From contig CAAGFS010000076.1 of NCBI GenBank assembly GCA_900769205.1, positions 1 through 17,213 on the forward strand: a stretch of 17,213 nucleotides of DNA, written 5' to 3'. Below the pieces are notes generated by a model. The model saw nothing but the letters and a program-made list of their open reading frames with translations, was not told the DNA's origin and made no database searches. The position numbers and the translations under genes were made by a program. This document shows positions 14,679 to 17,213 of this stretch, in pieces (the first letter of the stretch is position 1; every line of letters begins with the position of its first letter). Source of the stretch: Clostridia bacterium. Its GTDB lineage: Bacteria > Bacillota > Clostridia > Christensenellales > CAG-917.

Positions 14679-16796
14679 TCAGAAGATACCAAGAAGTTTG
14701 ACCATATCGCCGCCCGGAACCATCGTGTTGAGGAAGGTGGAAGGATCTTGATAGTCAGGACCCCAACCGGAGCAGTCATAGAAGTCGTAGTTGCACTCGG
14801 AACCGGTTTCACAGAAATAACCTGCATAGTACCAAGCATAAAGGTCACCGGAAACGAGATTGACTTTGACTTTTCCGCCGAACACGGATTCGATGTTTTG
14901 CTTCAAAGCGTTTGCTCTGTTGGTGTAGGTCGCATACTCATAGTACGGATAGTCGATGGTGATGGGGTTGGAAGCGCTCACTTCGACGCCTTGAGCCGCA
15001 AGTTCTTGAATTGCAAGATCAAGATAGTAGTTTGCAACTTCTGCGTTGTACCAACCGTCGAAACCGGAGGATGAACCGATGCCGCTGTCAGCAGTCGGAT
15101 CCCAAACCTTCATGGCCTTGTCGCCCATGTCGGCATTGAGTTGTGCCTGGACCATTGCGCCGTAATAAGTGCCTTTTGTGAACGTGGTGTCGGTGCCGTT
15201 GATCTTCACCGTCACGTCTTTGCCGAGTTGCACGAAGGTGCCCGGGGTGTACATGTTGCCGAGTGAATACAAAGCTGCGTCTTCACCTTTGACCTGTGCA
15301 TTGTAAACTTGCTTGTCGATGGATCTTGCAAGAGCCATACGGAAGTTCGTGTTTTTGAATGCAGCGGTTGCAACTGCTTTTTCAGCGTCCGTCTTGGGAG
15401 ATGCCATACCGAATTCCTGGATGTCTTCGTAAGCAGCACGGTTGATGTTCACGTAGAAACCAAATGCGGTTGCGTCGGTGCCGGAAACGTAAATTGCATC
15501 TGCGTGATCCGCTCTTGCAAGAGCGATGGTGGTGCTGTTGAGGCCGGCTCCGTCGATGGTGCCTGCAAGGCAGTCGTTGTAGGTTGCCGTCACGTCTTTT
15601 GATTCAGCATAGCTGAGCCAAGTCAAAGTGTGGATGTTGATGTTGTCTTTGTTCCAGTAGAGCGGGTTTGCGCTGAACACGATCTTGTTGTTTGCAGTGT
15701 AGTTGGACACAACGTACGGACCGCAGGAAACCGTGTAGTCAGGGCTTGTCGCATAGTTCTCGCCGACGCTCTCTGCATAAGCTTTGCAGAACGGAGCAAG
15801 CGGGTTGTAGATGAACATGGAAAGGAAGTAGGAGCAAGGAGCTTCGAGCGTGTATTCGAGAGTGTAGGTATCAACAGCTCTGACGCCGACTTCGCTCATT
15901 TCAACTTCGCCTTCTTCAAATTCGATTGCGTTTCTGATGACGCCTTCGACAAGGTAAGAAGTGGCTTGTGTGGTGAGCGCTCTTTCAAGACCGTCAACCC
16001 AGTCTTGTGCAGTCACGTCTGCATAAGCAACGCCGTCTTTGGTGGCCCACTTCACGCCTTCACGGATTTTGAAAGTGTAGGTGAGACCGTCGTCGGAAAC
16101 CGTCCAGGATTCTGCGAGAGCGGGTTTGACGTTTCCTTCACCGTCGTATTCGATAAGGTTGTCGTAAAGGTTTACGATTGCTTCGGAGTCAGCAGAACGA
16201 TAGGTGGCAAGAACGTCCCAGGTCTTCGGATCCGCAGAATAACCAATCGTGTAGGTGTCTTTCAAAGTGTATCCTTTGCCGGTGAGATATGATTTTGCCC
16301 ATGCCTCGTAGGTGCCGGTGCCTTTGAGTTCCGCATATTTTGCCTTCATTTCGTCACGGTCTGCTTTTGTGATGAGCTCGTTGGTGACGACAACGTTGTG
16401 GAAACGATCGCTGTCGGTACCCCAAAGCGGGTTCGGAGCAGTGTACGGAGCAACTCTGCCTATTGCAAGAGAACCGCCGTTGGAGCTGGTCGGGATAAAG
16501 GTGCCGCTTTCAAGCAATTTCGCTTCTGCAATTGCCATAAGAGCATATCTCGTATCAGCATCCGTTTCTGCCATAGCCGCTTGATATGCAGTATAATACT
16601 CGCCAAGCGCAGCGTCATACAATTCTTGTGAAATCTCGTCATAGGTCTTTGCGGGGCCGTCACCGCCGTTTCCGCCGCCGTTTCCGCCGCCGTTGCCACC
16701 GTCGTTACCCTTCGGGTTGCACGCAACAAATGCGCCAACGGAGAGCACAAGAACCAAAACCATTGCCAAGACAGCAATAAGATTTCTTCTCTTCAT
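14679..16796 (-). CDS. oppA: Peptide-binding lipoprotein OppA (SBP_bac_5 family), apparently circularly permuted
   Basis: Residues 1-26 are a lipoprotein signal (MKRR, hydrophobic core, FVAC with C26 as lipidation site), followed by a Gly/Asn-rich linker to about 48. ATG 16796 has GGAGGT at 7-nt spacing; another ATG at 16811 overlaps that site. The SBP_bac_5 start normally seen soon after the linker appears only at about 180 (DTYTIGYSADPKTWDVL, then PALAESWTVSDDGLTYTFKI at 225-244). The protein ends 19 residues after the family's WGPDYQDPSTF, where about 120 residues should follow. That missing part matches residues 53-155: YDAALGEY, then DADTRYALMAIAEAKLLESG (79-98), FIPTSSNGGSLAIGRV, and WGTDSDRF. 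The 705-residue protein is therefore complete in content but in permuted order. It would bind peptides outside the cell and deliver them to OppBC. Confidence 0.9.
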   Translation of the reverse strand: MKRRNLIAVLAMVLVLVLSVGAFVACNPKGNDGGNGGGNGGGNGGDGPAKTYDEISQELYDAALGEYYTAYQAAMAETDADTRYALMAIAEAKLLESGTFIPTSSNGGSLAIGRVAPYTAPNPLWGTDSDRFHNVVVTNELITKADRDEMKAKYAELKGTGTYEAWAKSYLTGKGYTLKDTYTIGYSADPKTWDVLATYRSADSEAIVNLYDNLIEYDGEGNVKPALAESWTVSDDGLTYTFKIREGVKWATKDGVAYADVTAQDWVDGLERALTTQATSYLVEGVIRNAIEFEEGEVEMSEVGVRAVDTYTLEYTLEAPCSYFLSMFIYNPLAPFCKAYAESVGENYATSPDYTVSCGPYVVSNYTANNKIVFSANPLYWNKDNINIHTLTWLSYAESKDVTATYNDCLAGTIDGAGLNSTTIALARADHADAIYVSGTDATAFGFYVNINRAAYEDIQEFGMASPKTDAEKAVATAAFKNTNFRMALARSIDKQVYNAQVKGEDAALYSLGNMYTPGTFVQLGKDVTVKINGTDTTFTKGTYYGAMVQAQLNADMGDKAMKVWDPTADSGIGSSSGFDGWYNAEVANYYLDLAIQELAAQGVEVSASNPITIDYPYYEYATYTNRANALKQNIESVFGGKVKVNLVSGDLYAWYYAGYFCETGSECNYDFYDCSGWGPDYQDPSTFLNTMVPGGDMVKLLGIF

Positions 16797-16849
16797 TTTT
16801 GTTACCTCCATTTTTTTATAATTTGTGTTTTTGTTTTTGATATGTGTAC

Positions 16850-16878
16850 ATTATAAGGGCAGATTGCCAATCTGTAAA
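16850..16878 (-). promoter_or_regulatory. Strong sigma-A promoter of the opp operon
   Basis: On the minus strand the -35 TTTACA (16873-16878) and a perfect -10 TATAAT (16850-16855) are separated by exactly 17 nt. Transcription should start near 16843, leaving a leader of about 47 nt that carries GGAGGT (16804-16809) before the oppA ATG. It is the best promoter in the window and the only good one found for the whole oppABCDF block. Confidence 0.85.
16861..16873. promoter_or_regulatory. Putative operator palindrome inside the opp promoter spacer
   Basis: AGATTGCCAATCT is a perfect 6-bp inverted repeat around one central base. It touches the -35 box and lies between it and the -10 box, where a bound dimeric repressor would block RNA polymerase. 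The regulator is not identified, and no repressor gene is in the window. Confidence 0.5.
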
Positions 16879-16879
16879 C

Positions 16880-17213
16880 AATTTTTTTGTCATTTTAAGA
16901 AAAATTAATTTTTATGCATTTTTCGGGCCACGCTTTCACCACCCTTCCGTCCGTCGAAAAATAAGCCGATTTATCATACAAATATGAGTTTTTGTATAAG
17001 TAATCGCGAAAAACACGTCGTTTTATATATGTTTTTCCGCGTTTTTCGGGACACGATTCGTGCAAATCGACGCAATTTTGAGTTGCTTTTATGCATTTAA
17101 ATGTTAATTTTGCATAATAATAATTTTTTTTGTATAGACGTTTTTAAGGTTTCAAGTGCAATTTATCACAAATCTTGCAAAATTCGGCAACTTTATATGC
17201 GGTTTTTGCACAA
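16880..17213. other. AT-rich intergenic region upstream of the opp promoter
   Basis: No gene of useful length with a ribosome binding site was seen on either strand. The stretch has long A and T runs and two copies each of short motifs. TTTTTCGGGCCACG (16919-16932) recurs with one change at 17042-17055, and an ATGCATTT-centred motif appears at about 16909-16923 and 17087-17098. CGAAAAACACG (17007-17017) faces CGCGTTTTTCG (17038-17048), giving an imperfect hairpin. It may hold regulatory sites or the promoter of a gene beyond the right edge. Confidence 0.5.

Noticed and set aside
16880..17213. CRISPR array or tandem repeat locus in the AT-rich flank
   Set aside because: Only two copies of each short motif, with unequal spacing and no spacer-repeat pattern.

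Overview
The window looks like part of the chromosome of an anaerobic Bacillota (Clostridia-like) bacterium, probably a gut or anoxic-sediment lineage. The basis is strong AAGGAG-type ribosome binding sites, sigma-A-like promoters, a lipoprotein-type peptide-binding protein, and an oxygen-sensitive 2-hydroxyacyl-CoA dehydratase-type operon. No finer taxonomy can be supported from the sequence alone. No rRNA, tRNA, IS element, phage gene or CRISPR array was seen.

Layout. (1) Bases 1-4193, minus strand: an operon read as CooC-like P-loop ATPase, then a 400-aa HgdB/BcrC-type subunit, then a 514-aa HgdA-like subunit, then an HgdC-type ATP-dependent activator that runs off the left edge. (2) Bases 4194-4555: a divergent promoter region. 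(3) Bases 4556-7118, plus strand: a tldD-pmbA(tldE) protease pair ending at a shared, probably bidirectional terminator. (4) Bases 7267-8520, minus: a membrane-anchored protein of unknown role that reads as a degenerate ApbE (FAD:protein FMN transferase) domain. (5) Bases 8583-16796, minus: a complete peptide ABC importer, oppA-oppB-oppC-oppD-oppF, from a strong promoter at about 16850-16878. (6) Bases 16880-17213: AT-rich DNA with no gene seen.

How the genes work together. In the first operon the activator should pass electrons, driven by ATP, to the iron-sulfur dehydratase/reductase pair. The CooC-like ATPase with a CxC motif is unusual there and suggests a metallocluster maturation or electron-supply step. 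The importer would bring in peptides, which the TldD/TldE protease could in principle process, although nothing in the sequence links those two.

The most unusual region is the importer. The binding protein appears circularly permuted: its family C-terminal segment sits at the N-terminus after a Gly-rich linker, and it stops just after the family's DPxTFL motif. OppD has about 230 extra residues, partly coiled coil, between Walker A and the Q-loop. OppB has an extracytoplasmic segment of about 270 residues. OppF has an acidic N-terminal extension and two C-terminal membrane segments. Together they suggest a remodelled peptide transporter. The CooC-like/dehydratase operon is the second candidate for an undescribed system.
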